A DNA stretch of 64,000 nucleotides from Baekduia alba (lineage in GTDB: Bacteria; Actinomycetota; Thermoleophilia; Solirubrobacterales; Solirubrobacteraceae). The stretch lies in assembly GCF_028416635.1 (NCBI RefSeq), contig NZ_CP114013.1, positions 930,001 through 994,000 on the forward strand. The letters run 5' to 3'. The notes under the pieces are model-generated. The model saw only the letters and a list, made by a program, of their open reading frames with translations, had not been told where the DNA came from and searched no databases. Made by a program: the position numbers and the translations under genes. This document shows, piece after piece, positions 1 through 8,880 of this stretch (its first letter is position 1; every line of letters begins with the position of its first letter).

Positions 1-107
1 ACCCGACGCTGAGCGAGACCGTGATGCTCGCCGCCGAGATCGCCGACGGCACGATCACGGACCTGCCCAACAAGGCCGCGCAGCGCGCGGCGAAGGCGAA
101 GTCCTAG
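1..107 (+). CDS. lpdA: Dihydrolipoyl dehydrogenase, C-terminal end (partial)
   Basis: Only the last 34 codons are in the window, read from base 3 and ending at TAG 105-107. The peptide begins PTLSETVMLAAEIADG and continues TITDLPN, which matches the C-terminal dimer-interface end of dihydrolipoyl dehydrogenase (the E. coli protein ends with HPTL, then a helix, then GSITDLPN). This flavoprotein reoxidises the lipoyl group of 2-oxoacid dehydrogenase complexes and, in the interface, the His preceding PTL is the catalytic base; that His lies just outside the window. The match is short but distinctive. The 5' part is missing only because the window starts here. Confidence 0.82.
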   Translation, partial: PTLSETVMLAAEIADGTITDLPNKAAQRAAKAKS

Positions 108-118
108 AGTCCCGGGCG

Positions 119-652
119 ATGCGCGTCCGCCGCACCTTCTGCTTCCTCGACCTGTGTGGCTTCACGTCGTTCACGGACGAGCACGGCGATCAGCAGGCGG
201 TCGCGGTCCTGGGGCACCTGCGGGCGGTGCTGCGCGCCGAGGCCGAGAACCACGGAGTGCGCGTGACGAAGTGGCTCGGGGACGGCGCGATGCTCTCCGG
301 CGTCGACGCCGAGCCGGTGATCCGCTGCGCCGCGCTCGTGCGCGACGTGCTGCAGACCGACGGCAGGCTGGCCCTGCGCGGCGGGATCTGCGAGGGCAAG
401 GTCATCATGTTCGAGGGCGACGACTACATCGGGGCGGCCGTCAACGTCGCGGCGCGCCTGTGCACCAAGGCGATCCCGGGTCAGCTCCTGCTGACCGGCG
501 GGACGGCGCCGTCGGTGCCGGGCGACCTGTCGCCGGTCGCGCTCGGCGCGCTCGCGGTTCCCGGCGTCTCCCAGCCGATCGAAGTCCTCGCGCTGGACCC
601 CGGCCCACTGCGCGTGACCCGCGCGACGTCCGCCGTCCGACCGCAGGTCTAG
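119..652 (+). CDS. Class III adenylate/guanylate cyclase-domain protein
   Basis: A 177-residue protein that is almost entirely one class III nucleotidyl cyclase domain. The FLDLCGFT segment at residues 8-15 supplies the first metal-binding Asp, KWLGDG near residue 51 the second, and GAAVNVAARLC near residue 102 contains the Asn and Arg expected for transition-state stabilisation. There is no sensor domain or membrane segment, so it is a stand-alone soluble cyclase-like protein that would need to dimerise. It starts 11 bases after the lpdA stop. Whether it makes cAMP, cGMP or is only a regulator cannot be told; the substrate-selecting residues are not clear-cut. Confidence 0.78.
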   Translation: MRVRRTFCFLDLCGFTSFTDEHGDQQAVAVLGHLRAVLRAEAENHGVRVTKWLGDGAMLSGVDAEPVIRCAALVRDVLQTDGRLALRGGICEGKVIMFEGDDYIGAAVNVAARLCTKAIPGQLLLTGGTAPSVPGDLSPVALGALAVPGVSQPIEVLALDPGPLRVTRATSAVRPQV

Positions 653-663
653 GTTTCCGCGCC

Positions 664-999
664 ATGATCACGGCGCTCCTCGAGCCGGCGGACATCGGCC
701 GCTACCTGCGGTCCCTGCGCGACCATGATCGCGCGGCGATCGGGAGCGACGGGGAGGACGCCGAGGCGGTCGCGCGGCTGCTGGACGCGCACACGGTCGT
801 GATGGCGCACGACGCGCGCGGTGGCGAGCCGGTCGAGGAGTCGCTGGCGACGTGGCTGTCGCTGCTCGACGACGACGCGTGGCGCGAGCGGGTGCGCGAG
901 GTGCGGGTCGACGCGACGTACCTGCGCGTGCGCGAGCTGGAGCTTCTCGCGCGTGTGCGCGAGGGCGCGGCCGCGGGCGCCCTCACCGCCGCCGCGTAG
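664..999 (+). CDS. Hypothetical protein, 111 residues
   Basis: A small acidic and Arg-rich protein starting MITALLEPADIG at an ATG 11 bases after the cyclase-domain gene, with GC-rich third positions through its length. It is predicted mostly helical (alternating E/R/A/L), with no signal peptide, membrane segment or motif that I recognise. Its close spacing to the cyclase gene suggests co-transcription. The longer upstream extension of this frame overlaps the cyclase gene antiparallel to codon usage and was rejected. No function can be proposed. Confidence 0.55.
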   Translation: MITALLEPADIGRYLRSLRDHDRAAIGSDGEDAEAVARLLDAHTVVMAHDARGGEPVEESLATWLSLLDDDAWRERVREVRVDATYLRVRELELLARVREGAAAGALTAAA

Positions 1000-1077
1000 C
1001 GGCCCGCATCACCCCGCGCGGGGGACGAGCCGTCACCCGCCGCGCTGCCACCGTGCGGCCATGGGAGCGGACGAGGG

Positions 1078-1441
1078 CTATGGCGGGCGCTCGCCGTGGT
1101 CTACCGGCTCGACGACCGCCTGTTCTTCGCCAACGCCAACTACGTGAAGGGCCGGGTGCGCGAGGCGCTGCGGGGCGCGCCGTCGCCGCCGCGCGCGTCG
1201 TGCTCGACGCCGAGGCGATGACGCACTCGACGCGGCCGGGATGGACGCCCTGCGCGAGCTGGCGGAGGCGCTGGGCGAGGACGGCATCGCCGTGGTGGTC
1301 GCGCTCGCCAAGGCGCCGGTCCGCGAGCGGCTGGACGACGCGGGCGTCACCGCGGCGCTCGGCGGGGCCGGCGCGTTCCATCCGACGGTGCGTGCGGCGG
1401 TCGCCGCCCGCGCAGGGAATGACCCCGTCACACTTGGGTAG
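1078..1441 (+). pseudogene. Frameshifted STAS-domain remnant of a SulP-type transporter
   Basis: Three consecutive pieces of one STAS domain lie in three different forward frames. Frame 1 (from 1078) reads LWRALAVVYRLDDRLFFANA and on to VREALRG; frame 3 continues near 1193 with ARVVLDAEAMTH; frame 2 from 1241 continues MDALRELAEALG to the stop at 1441. The order and content match the STAS domain that ends SulP anion permeases (YR-x2-LFFANA, then VVLDAEA, then the DAAGMDAL helix). No transmembrane part precedes it, so both the membrane domain and the frame are lost. Two frameshifts plus the truncation make a sequencing error an unlikely full explanation. Confidence 0.7.
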
Positions 1442-1462
1442 GCACGTTCCAACAGGACACCC

Positions 1463-3613
1463 GTGGCGACCCAACAGCTGGACACGAGCGACGAGCAGGA
1501 GCTCGCGCGGGCGACCCCCGTGCGCGACGCGCTGCCGTGGACGCCGTCCGCGTTGGGGCCGGGCTCACGCTGGCGGCCCGAGATCCAGGCGCTGCGCGCG
1601 CTGGCGGTCTCGCTGGTCATCGCGGCGCACATCTGGCCGGACCTGGTCCCGGGCGGCTTCGTCGGGGTCGACGTCTTCTTCGCGGTCTCCGGCTTCCTGA
1701 TCACCTCGCTGCTGGTCGAGGAGATCGTCGAGAGCGGCCGGGTGAACCTGAGCGCGTTCTGGGCGCGGCGCGCGCGGCGGATCCTGCCGGCCGCGCTGCT
1801 GACGCTGCTCGTCACCGCGCTCGCGACGCTGATCGTCGTCCCGTCGCACCGGTGGGACGCGTTCCTGACCGAGATCGCGACGAGCGCGGCCTACGTCGAG
1901 AACTGGCAGCTCGCGCACTCGGCGGTCGACTACTTCGCCAAGGCCGACGGGATCTCGCCGGTCCAGCACTACTGGTCGCTGTCGGTCGAGGAGCAGTTCT
2001 ACATCGTGTGGCCGCTGCTGCTGCTCGGCACGCTGCTCGTGACGCGCGGGCGCGCGGTGCGGGTCCGGATCGGCGCGCTGGCGCTGGCGATGGGCGTGCT
2101 GACGGCCGTCAGCCTGTGGTGGTCGATCGTGCACACGCCGGCCGACCCGCAGGCCGCGTACTTCGTCACGCCCACGCGCGCGTGGGAGTTCGGCGCGGGC
2201 GGCGTCCTGGCGCTGCTGCCGCAGCTGGACCGCTCGCCGGCGCTGCTGCGAGCGTTGTTGTCGTGGTTGGGCTTCGTGGCGATCGGGGTCGCGGCGTTCG
2301 CGTACGGGTCGGGCACGATCTTCCCGGGGAGCGCGGCGCTGCTGCCGATCCTCGGCGCGCTCGCCGTCATCCGGGCGGGCGCACCGGACCATGCGCTGGC
2401 GCCGACGCGCGTGCTGCGGCTGGGCGCGGTCCAGCGCACGGGGGACTTGTCCTACAGCTTGTACCTGTGGCACTGGCCGTTGTTGGTGTTGATCCCGTAC
2501 GTGGTGCACCTGCCCGACGGCGTGTTCCAGGCGGTGGTGCTCGAGCTCACGGTGATGCTCGCGTGGGGGTCGAAGCGGTTCGTCGAGGACCCGGTGCGCC
2601 GGGCGGAGGGGCTGGCGCGTCGCCCGCGGCGGACGCTCGCGCTGGCCGGGCTGGCGACGCTGCTGGTGCTGGCGGTCCCGGCGACGGGCGCGCTGCACCT
2701 CCAGCACGAGCTGCACGCCGACCAGCAGTCGACGGCGGACCTGATCCGCGAGCACCCGCGCTGCTTCGGCGCGGCGGCGCGCCCGCCGGCGGCGGCGCCG
2801 TGCGACAACCCGGAGCTGCAGGGCAAGGTCGTCCCGACGCCGGTCGAGGCGTCGAGCTCGCCGAACACGCCGTGCCGGGTCGTCGAGCGCCTGGGCCGGG
2901 TGCGCGCGTGCGCGTTCGGGCAGCCGGCGCCGGGCGCGAGCGAGACGGTGGCGGTCGTCGGCGACAGCCACGCGTCGCACTGGCGGGCGGCGTTCGACTA
3001 CGTCGCGCGCCAGCGGCACTGGCACGGGCTGTCGGTGACGCACACCGGCTGCCCGTTCACGCGCGCGGTCGCGGCGCTGCCGCAGCCGGCCCGGACGCAG
3101 TGCGTGCAGTGGAACCGCGACACGCTGCGGTGGTTTGCGCAGCATCCGGAGATCCACCGGGTGTTCGTCGCGCAGCACACCGGCGGCGCGATCGTGGGGC
3201 ACAAGGGCCTGGACGCGCGGTTCGCGGCGCAGGTGAGCGGCTACCGCACGGCGTGGGCGATGCTGCCGCCGTCGGTCACGCAGGTGGTCGTGCTGCGCGA
3301 CACGCCGAAGATGCGGACCGCGACGCTGGACTGCGTGCAGAAGGCGATGGACGGCGGGCAACCGGCGGCGCGCGCGTGCGCGGTGCCGCGGGCGCTCGCG
3401 CTGGAGCGCGACCCGGCCGTGGCCGCTGCCGGCGGGCCGAGCGCGGCCCGCAAGATCGGCGTCGTCGATCTGACGAACACGCTCTGCGACCGTCGCTCCT
3501 GCTATCCAGTGGTCGGTGGTGCGCTCACCTTCAAGGACGTCGATCACCTCACCACGGTCTTCGCGGCGACGCTCGGGCCGTACCTGCAAGCGGCCGTACA
3601 GCGGCTCTCCTGA
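1463..3613 (+). CDS. Acyltransferase 3 / SGNH hydrolase fusion (OafA/YrhL family)
   Basis: A 716-residue membrane protein beginning with GTG. Residues about 40-380 form an acyltransferase-3 domain: the RALAVSLVIAAHIWP helix carries the conserved Arg and His, and about ten hydrophobic segments follow, with the YSLYLWHWPLLVL motif near residue 335. After a further membrane helix (about 390-410) the C-terminal 270 residues form an extracytoplasmic SGNH domain with the GDSH block near residue 498 and DVDH near residue 695 as catalytic Ser and Asp-His. Such fusions O-acetylate surface polysaccharide or peptidoglycan. The next gene encodes another SGNH hydrolase, 31 bases downstream, so the two may act together on the same envelope polymer. 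Confidence 0.9.
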   Translation: MATQQLDTSDEQELARATPVRDALPWTPSALGPGSRWRPEIQALRALAVSLVIAAHIWPDLVPGGFVGVDVFFAVSGFLITSLLVEEIVESGRVNLSAFWARRARRILPAALLTLLVTALATLIVVPSHRWDAFLTEIATSAAYVENWQLAHSAVDYFAKADGISPVQHYWSLSVEEQFYIVWPLLLLGTLLVTRGRAVRVRIGALALAMGVLTAVSLWWSIVHTPADPQAAYFVTPTRAWEFGAGGVLALLPQLDRSPALLRALLSWLGFVAIGVAAFAYGSGTIFPGSAALLPILGALAVIRAGAPDHALAPTRVLRLGAVQRTGDLSYSLYLWHWPLLVLIPYVVHLPDGVFQAVVLELTVMLAWGSKRFVEDPVRRAEGLARRPRRTLALAGLATLLVLAVPATGALHLQHELHADQQSTADLIREHPRCFGAAARPPAAAPCDNPELQGKVVPTPVEASSSPNTPCRVVERLGRVRACAFGQPAPGASETVAVVGDSHASHWRAAFDYVARQRHWHGLSVTHTGCPFTRAVAALPQPARTQCVQWNRDTLRWFAQHPEIHRVFVAQHTGGAIVGHKGLDARFAAQVSGYRTAWAMLPPSVTQVVVLRDTPKMRTATLDCVQKAMDGGQPAARACAVPRALALERDPAVAAAGGPSAARKIGVVDLTNTLCDRRSCYPVVGGALTFKDVDHLTTVFAATLGPYLQAAVQRLS

Positions 3614-3644
3614 CGCCGGCGCGTCCTGCCGATAGGGGAACTCG

Positions 3645-4307
3645 ATGGCCCTCCCTCGCCTGTCGACGGCGTTCTTCGCCGCCCTGCTCTTCTGCGTGGC
3701 GCTGCCCGCGGTCGCGTCCGCCCGGATCACGTCCGCCGACGCCTCCGCCGACGTGCTGGTGGTCGGCGACTCGCTGGCGGTGGGGCTGCGCCCGTCGCTG
3801 GGCGGCCTGCTCGACGGGGCCGACATCGCGTGGGACGCCAAGAGCGGCCGCACGACGCCGCAGGGCCTGCTCGCCCTGCGCTCGGCCCTGAAGGTCGTGC
3901 ATCCGAAGACCGTGATCATCTCGCTGGGCACCAACGACGGCCCGGACGGGACGCGCTTCGCCGACCGCATCGACCGCGCCCTGGCGGCGATCGGCCCGGA
4001 CGCCTGCGTCGTGTGGTCCGACATCTACCGCCCGGCGCGCAAGGGCCCCTACGCCGCGCTCAACACGACGCTGAGCCTGGAAGCCGCGCGCGTGAAGCGC
4101 CTTCATCTCGTCAACTGGCTGGGCGCCGTGTCCCGCCAGGCGGTGACGCTGCCCGACGGCCTGCACCCCGACGCCTCCGGCTTCGCGTTCCGGGCGAAGC
4201 TGATCGCCAACACGGTCCGGGCCCACTGCGGCCTGACGACGACCGTCGGCGACAACGTCCCCGCGCCGGTGGGCGACGCGACCACGGGCGGGACGACGGC
4301 GCCGTAG
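3645..4307 (+). CDS. Secreted SGNH/GDSL-family hydrolase
   Basis: A 220-residue protein with a signal peptide (residues 1-26, hydrophobic run AFFAALLFCVALPAVASA). The SGNH catalytic blocks are all visible: VVGDSLAVGL (block I Ser) near residue 41, SLGTNDGP (block III Asn) near residue 92 and DGLHPDASG (block V Asp and His) near residue 174. It should be an exported esterase, probably removing or transferring acyl groups on envelope glycans, consistent with its position directly after the acyltransferase-3/SGNH fusion. The last 25 residues are a low-complexity Gly/Thr/Pro tail. Confidence 0.85.
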   Translation: MALPRLSTAFFAALLFCVALPAVASARITSADASADVLVVGDSLAVGLRPSLGGLLDGADIAWDAKSGRTTPQGLLALRSALKVVHPKTVIISLGTNDGPDGTRFADRIDRALAAIGPDACVVWSDIYRPARKGPYAALNTTLSLEAARVKRLHLVNWLGAVSRQAVTLPDGLHPDASGFAFRAKLIANTVRAHCGLTTTVGDNVPAPVGDATTGGTTAP

Positions 4308-4394
4308 CGGCGTCGCGGCTCCGGTCGCGTGGTCGATGGGACTTAGGTCGGACCGCGCCCCCGGACGTGGGCCAGCACGCCACCATGTGGTCTG

Positions 4395-5696
4395 ATGTCG
4401 CCGCCCCGGACCTCGAGTGCCGTCCTGCGCTTCATGCTCGGCTCGCTCGTCGCGATCGCGGTCGTGGTCGTCGGCGGGTTCTTCGCGCTGCGGTCGGTGA
4501 CGATCCACCAGGCCGAGCGGGACACGAAGTCGCGGGTGGAGCTGCAGGGCGCGCTGGTCGAGTCCGCGGGGCTCACCGACGGTGTGCTGCGCCGGGATCC
4601 CAAGGCGCTGGCCAAGCTCGACGACCTCGTCGCCGCCCGGCTGCTCAGCCCCTCGGTCGTGCGCGTCAAGCTCTGGACCCGCGACGGGCGCATCCTCTAC
4701 TCCGACGAGCCGGCGATCATCGGCCGGCGCTTCGGCCTCGGCGCGGAGGAGCGGGAGCTGTTCGAGACTGGCGGCTCCGACGCGGAGCTCAGCGACCTCG
4801 CCAAGCCCGAGAACCGCTACGAGCGGCAGGAGGGCCGGCTGCTCGAGGCGCACACCGTGATCCGCACGCCGGACGGCACGCCGCTGCTGTTCGAGACCTA
4901 CCAGCGCTTCGACGCCCTGTCGGCGTCGGGGCACCGGTTGTTGAAGGCCTTGGCCCCGACGCTGCTCGCCGCGTTGTTGGTGCTCCTGCTCTTCCAGGTG
5001 CCGCTGTCCTGGTCGCTCGCGCGCCGCCTCCAGCGCGAGCACCGCGAGCGCGAGCGCCTGCTCGAGCGCGCGATCGAAGCATCCGACGCCGAGCGCCGCC
5101 GGATCGCGTCCGACCTGCACGACGGCGTGGTCCAGGACGTCGCCGGCGTCGCGTTCGGCCTCGCGCCGCTGGCCGACGACGCCGCCCGCCGCGGCGACGC
5201 CGCCGAGGCCGGCGCGCTGCGCGACAGCGCCGCGCGCCTGCGCCACGGGGTGCGCGCGCTGCGGACGCTCCTCGTCGAGATCCATCCTCCGACGCTCGCC
5301 TCCGCCGGCCTGCCGTCCGCGCTGAGCGACCTGCTCAGCCGCCTGGCGGCCGACGGCGTCGCGACCGACCTCGGCATCGACGACGCCGCCGCCGCCGGCA
5401 CGTCGCGCGACGAGCTGGTCTACCGCGTGGCCCGCGAGGCGCTGCGCAACGTCGAGCGCCACGCCGAGGCGCGCTCGGTGCGCGTCGCAGTGACGTGCGC
5501 AGGCGAGACGGTGCGGTTGGTCGTCGCCGACGACGGCCGCGGCTTCGACGCGGCCACCCGCGCGGCGCGCGGCGAGCACGGCCACGTCGGCCTGACGTTG
5601 TTGGAGGACTTGGTCAACCAGGAGGGTGGCACGTTGACGATCAGCGCAGCGGTCGGCGAGGGGACGCGCGTCGAGCTGGAGGTGCCGTCGCGATGA
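4395..5696 (+). CDS. Sensor histidine kinase (HisKA_3, NarL-type system)
   Basis: A 433-residue membrane sensor kinase. A membrane helix at residues 12-34 is followed by an extracytoplasmic region of about 150 residues, a second helix at about 180-202, a short linker coiled coil, and the HisKA_3 dimerisation domain with ERRRIASDLHDGVVQD (phospho-acceptor His) near residue 234. The HATPase_c domain follows, with the N-box around EALRNVERHAEA and the G-box DDGRGFD. The ligand sensed cannot be told. The stop overlaps the start of the response regulator gene by 4 bases (ATGA), indicating translational coupling. Confidence 0.92.
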   Translation: MSPPRTSSAVLRFMLGSLVAIAVVVVGGFFALRSVTIHQAERDTKSRVELQGALVESAGLTDGVLRRDPKALAKLDDLVAARLLSPSVVRVKLWTRDGRILYSDEPAIIGRRFGLGAEERELFETGGSDAELSDLAKPENRYERQEGRLLEAHTVIRTPDGTPLLFETYQRFDALSASGHRLLKALAPTLLAALLVLLLFQVPLSWSLARRLQREHRERERLLERAIEASDAERRRIASDLHDGVVQDVAGVAFGLAPLADDAARRGDAAEAGALRDSAARLRHGVRALRTLLVEIHPPTLASAGLPSALSDLLSRLAADGVATDLGIDDAAAAGTSRDELVYRVAREALRNVERHAEARSVRVAVTCAGETVRLVVADDGRGFDAATRAARGEHGHVGLTLLEDLVNQEGGTLTISAAVGEGTRVELEVPSR

Positions 5697-6334
5697 TCCG
5701 CGTCCTGCTGGCCGACGACCACGGCGTCATCCGCGACGGCCTCGGCCGCCTGATCGCCGGCCTCGACGACATCGAGCTCGTCGGCACCGCCGCCGACGGC
5801 CACGAGGCGGTCGCGCGCGCCGCCGAGCTCGAGCCCGACGTCGTGCTGATGGACCTCGACATGCCGGGGATGGACGGGATCGAGGCGACCCGGCGCGTCC
5901 TGGAGGGCCATCCGCGCATCGCGGTGCTCGTCCTGACGTCGTTCTCGGACCGCGCCCGGATCCTCGGCGCCGTCGAGGCCGGCGCGTGCGGCTACCTGCT
6001 CAAGGACGTCGAGGCCGAGGAGGTCGCCGACGGAATCCGCGCGGCCGCGCGCGGCGAGTCGCCGATCGACCCGCGGGCGGCGCGCGCGATCATCTCCGCG
6101 AAGTCCCAGCCCGACCCGGGGGACGGGCTGTCGGCGCGCGAGGGCGAGGTGCTGGCGCTCCTGGTCGAGGGGCTGCCGAACAAGCTCATCGCGCGCCGGC
6201 TGGAGATCAGCGAGAAGACCGTCAAGACGCACCTGACCGCGATCTTCCGGACGCTGGGCGTGACCGACCGGACGCAGGCGGCGCTGTGGGCCGAGCGCAA
6301 CGGCTTCACCGCGCGGCGCGGCGGCGGTGCTTAA
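5693..6334 (+). CDS. NarL/FixJ-family response regulator
   Basis: A 213-residue two-domain response regulator starting at the ATG that overlaps the kinase stop. The receiver domain has the acidic pair DDHG near residue 8, the phospho-acceptor Asp in LMDLDMPGMDG near residue 53, the Thr in VLTSF and the Lys in LLKDVE. The C-terminal LuxR-type helix-turn-helix has GLSAREGEVLALLVEG and the recognition-helix region EKTVKTHLTAIF. It is the cognate partner of the upstream kinase. Its targets are not visible from the window. Confidence 0.93.
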   Translation: MIRVLLADDHGVIRDGLGRLIAGLDDIELVGTAADGHEAVARAAELEPDVVLMDLDMPGMDGIEATRRVLEGHPRIAVLVLTSFSDRARILGAVEAGACGYLLKDVEAEEVADGIRAAARGESPIDPRAARAIISAKSQPDPGDGLSAREGEVLALLVEGLPNKLIARRLEISEKTVKTHLTAIFRTLGVTDRTQAALWAERNGFTARRGGGA

Positions 6335-6383
6335 GACACATGTCCCATTGCGGGCGGGCCGCGGGCGCGACACGCTGACGAGC

Positions 6384-6767
6384 GTGTGGGTCCGCGCGCT
6401 CCTCCTGGCCATCGCCCTGCTCGTCGCCGTTCCGGCCGCGGCCTCGGCGCGCCACGGCCACGACGACGAGGTGCGCGCCACCGGCACCTGCGGCGGCGGG
6501 GCGCAGGCCAAGTTGAAGGTCAAGGCCGACGACGGCGCGCTGGAGGTCGAGGTCGAGGTCGAGCACGTCCGCTCCGGCGCCACGTGGCGGCTGGCGCTGG
6601 TCCAGGAGGGCCGCATCGCGTGGCGCGGCTCGGTCCGGGCGCGCGGTGGGCGCTTCGAGGTGGAGCGCCGCCTGCGCGACCTCGCGGGCGCCGACCGCAT
6701 CCGCGTCACCGCGCGCGGACCGAGCGGCACGACCTGCCGCGCGGCGGCGACGATCGCCGGCGACTGA
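6384..6767 (+). CDS. Small secreted protein, unknown function
   Basis: I start it at the GTG at 6384, which gives VWVRALLLAIALLVAVPAA as a signal peptide; the upstream ATG at 6327 would overlap the response regulator and bury the signal peptide. The mature part of about 105 residues begins after ASA/RHGHDD, contains one early Cys and one late Cys (TGTCGGG and GTTCRAA) that could form a disulfide, and alternates charged beta-strand-like segments (KVKADDGALEVEVEVE). I do not recognise a family. It is likely an envelope or periplasmic-side protein of the neighbouring two-component system's locus, but no link is proven. Confidence 0.6.
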   Translation: MWVRALLLAIALLVAVPAAASARHGHDDEVRATGTCGGGAQAKLKVKADDGALEVEVEVEHVRSGATWRLALVQEGRIAWRGSVRARGGRFEVERRLRDLAGADRIRVTARGPSGTTCRAAATIAGD

Positions 6768-6815
6768 TCCCGGTCAAGAAGTCGGCGCGCTGGCCGAGGT
6801 AACGGGGGAAGCGGC

Positions 6816-8474
6816 ATGCGCGCGGACCCCGAGGAACAGACCGATGCGGTGGCGGCGTGGGCCCAGCTGGACCAGGCGCGCGCGGCCTACCACGAGGACC
6901 CGACCGGCGCGATGGCCGTCGCGCTCCGGGCCGAGCGGGTCGGCAACGAGGCGGACGACCCCGCGCTGCGCGGGCGCGCGCTCGCGCTCCAGACGCTGAT
7001 CACCATCCACGGCGGCGGGCTGCGGGCGGGCTTCGCGCTCGCGGCCGGCGCCGAGGTCGACGCCGAGGCCGCCCAGCATCCTGTCACGACCGTCGAGGTC
7101 GCCGCGATGGGCGCGCACCTCGCGTTCTTCTCCGGCTCCTTCCGCGAGGCGCTGCGGCACGCGGAGCGCTGCGTCGCCGTCGCCGACACCACCGACGACG
7201 ACGTGCTGCGGATCTTCGCCCGCCGTCAGTCGTGCATGGTCTTCGGCAACCTCGACGTCCCGGAGTGGCCGGCGCGGCTGGACGAGCTGCTCGCGCTGAC
7301 GATGGGCGCGGGCGACCGCTGGGAGGAGGCGATCTCCCGCAACGACCTCGCGCACCTGACGATGGTCCGCGGCGACGACGCGGGGGCGCTGGCCGAGGTC
7401 GCGCGGGGGATGGCGGTCGCCGAGGCGCTGGCGCCGCGCAACCGCTTCGCGCTCGGCGTCCTGAGCTGCACGCGCGCCGACATCCACCTCGCCGGCGGCC
7501 GGCCGATGGAGGCCCTGGGCGACGCGCGCGGCGCGATGGCCCACCTCTGCGCCCAGGGCGAGCCCAACCCCTACATCTTCGGCATGAGCGTCTGCGCCGA
7601 GGTGCGCGCGCTGCTGGCGCTGGAGCGCGTCGACGAGGCCAGCGCCTCGGGCCGCGCCGGCGTCGCGCGGCTGCACCGCACGGTCCCGCAGATCCGGGCG
7701 ATGATCCTCCAGGACATCTCCGCGGCGCTGCGCGCGGGCGGGCGCGCCGAGGAGGCCTACGACGCGCTCGCCGAGGCCGCCGAGCTGGAGCGCCTCGCGT
7801 TCCGCGAGCTGACCGAGCTGCACCGGGACTTCGAGCGCGCGGTCGCCGAGCACGGCGTCGCGCGCACCGAGGCCGACGCGCTGGCCGCCAAGAACCTCGA
7901 GCTGGAGCGGACCGTCGCCCAGCTCGCTGACGCCCACCGCGAGCTCGAGGAGCTGCAGGGCCGGCTCCGCGAGCAGGCCGAGCGCGACTGGCTCACGGGC
8001 CTGTTCAACCGCCGCTACCTGGCGGGCGTGCTCGAACGGGCCGACGCGCACGGCGACGACGACGCGCCGCTCAGCGTCGCCGCGCTGGACCTCGACCACT
8101 TCAAGGCGATCAACGACCGCTTCGGCCACGAGGTCGGCGACCAGGTGCTGGCCCGCGCGGCGCGCCTGCTCGAGGCGACGGTCCGGGCGACCGACGTCGT
8201 CGCGCGCACCGGCGGTGAGGAGTTCGTGGTGGTCATGCTCGGCACGAGCGCGGCCGACGCCGTCGCCTGCGCCGAGCGCCTGCGCGCGGCGATCGCCGAC
8301 GCGCCGTGGCACGCGGTGGCGCCGGGCCTGGAGATCACCGCCTCGATCGGCGTCGTCTCCGCGCACGCGACGCGCACCGACGAGCTCGTCCGCCTCGCCG
8401 ACCGGCGCCTGTACGCCGCGAAGGAGGCCGGGCGCAACCGCGTCGACGCGACCTCGTTCGCCGCGGCGGCCTGA
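6816..8474 (+). CDS. GGDEF diguanylate cyclase with helical-repeat sensor region
   Basis: A 552-residue soluble protein. Residues 1-330 are Ala/Glu/Arg-rich helices with the periodicity of TPR-like repeats (as in the ATPase-associated region of MalT-type regulators), followed by a coiled coil at about 340-390 (AKNLELERTVAQLADAHREL). The C-terminal GGDEF domain starts at RDWLTGLFNRRYL and carries the active-site signature GGEEF near residue 469, so it should synthesise c-di-GMP. An RxxD inhibitory site is not evident. No partner phosphodiesterase is in the window. Confidence 0.88.
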   Translation: MRADPEEQTDAVAAWAQLDQARAAYHEDPTGAMAVALRAERVGNEADDPALRGRALALQTLITIHGGGLRAGFALAAGAEVDAEAAQHPVTTVEVAAMGAHLAFFSGSFREALRHAERCVAVADTTDDDVLRIFARRQSCMVFGNLDVPEWPARLDELLALTMGAGDRWEEAISRNDLAHLTMVRGDDAGALAEVARGMAVAEALAPRNRFALGVLSCTRADIHLAGGRPMEALGDARGAMAHLCAQGEPNPYIFGMSVCAEVRALLALERVDEASASGRAGVARLHRTVPQIRAMILQDISAALRAGGRAEEAYDALAEAAELERLAFRELTELHRDFERAVAEHGVARTEADALAAKNLELERTVAQLADAHRELEELQGRLREQAERDWLTGLFNRRYLAGVLERADAHGDDDAPLSVAALDLDHFKAINDRFGHEVGDQVLARAARLLEATVRATDVVARTGGEEFVVVMLGTSAADAVACAERLRAAIADAPWHAVAPGLEITASIGVVSAHATRTDELVRLADRRLYAAKEAGRNRVDATSFAAAA

Positions 8475-8509
8475 GGCGCGCGCGCCGCCGCGCCGCGGCC
8501 ACGGCTAGC

Positions 8510-8875
8510 ATCGAGGGCATCGAGCACGACGTCTTCCTCGCCGACTGCCCAGCGCGCACGACGCTGGAGGTGATCGCCGACACCTGGGCGGTCGTCGTCG
8601 TGGTCGCGCTCGGCGAGCGCCCGCGGCGCCACGGCGAGCTCCTGGAGCGCATCGGCGGCATCAGCAAGAAGATGCTCACCCAGACGCTGCGGCGGCTGGA
8701 GGCGCGGGGCGTCGTCGCCCAGCGGCGGCTGCCGGGCGCGCCCGCCGGCGTGGAGTACCGCCTGACGGCGCTGGGCGAGTCGCTGCTCGGGCCGGTGCAG
8801 GCGCTGACGTCCTGGGCCGTCGAGCACGCCGACGAGCTGGGGCACCCCGAGGTGCCCCACGCCGCGTCAGCCTGA
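8510..8875 (+). CDS. HxlR-family winged-helix regulator
   Basis: The protein has the HxlR pattern: a Cys close to the N-terminus (LADCPARTTLEVIADTW), then the winged helix with HGELLERIGGISKKMLTQTL as helix-turn-helix and RLEARGVVAQRRLPG leading into the wing (VEYRLTALG). Many HxlR proteins sense electrophiles or redox state with that N-terminal Cys. The start codon is not settled: the frame is open upstream, no ATG is nearby, and I place the 5' end at ATC 8510, so the true start may be a few codons away. It ends 5 bases before the F420-oxidoreductase-like gene, which it may control. Confidence 0.68.
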   Translation: MEGIEHDVFLADCPARTTLEVIADTWAVVVVVALGERPRRHGELLERIGGISKKMLTQTLRRLEARGVVAQRRLPGAPAGVEYRLTALGESLLGPVQALTSWAVEHADELGHPEVPHAASA

Positions 8876-8880
8876 GGGTC

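Noticed and set aside
1565-4024. Long minus-strand reading frames through the acyltransferase region
   Set aside because: Arg/Ala-rich composition is a shadow of GC-rich third positions of the forward genes, with no motif or ribosome site.
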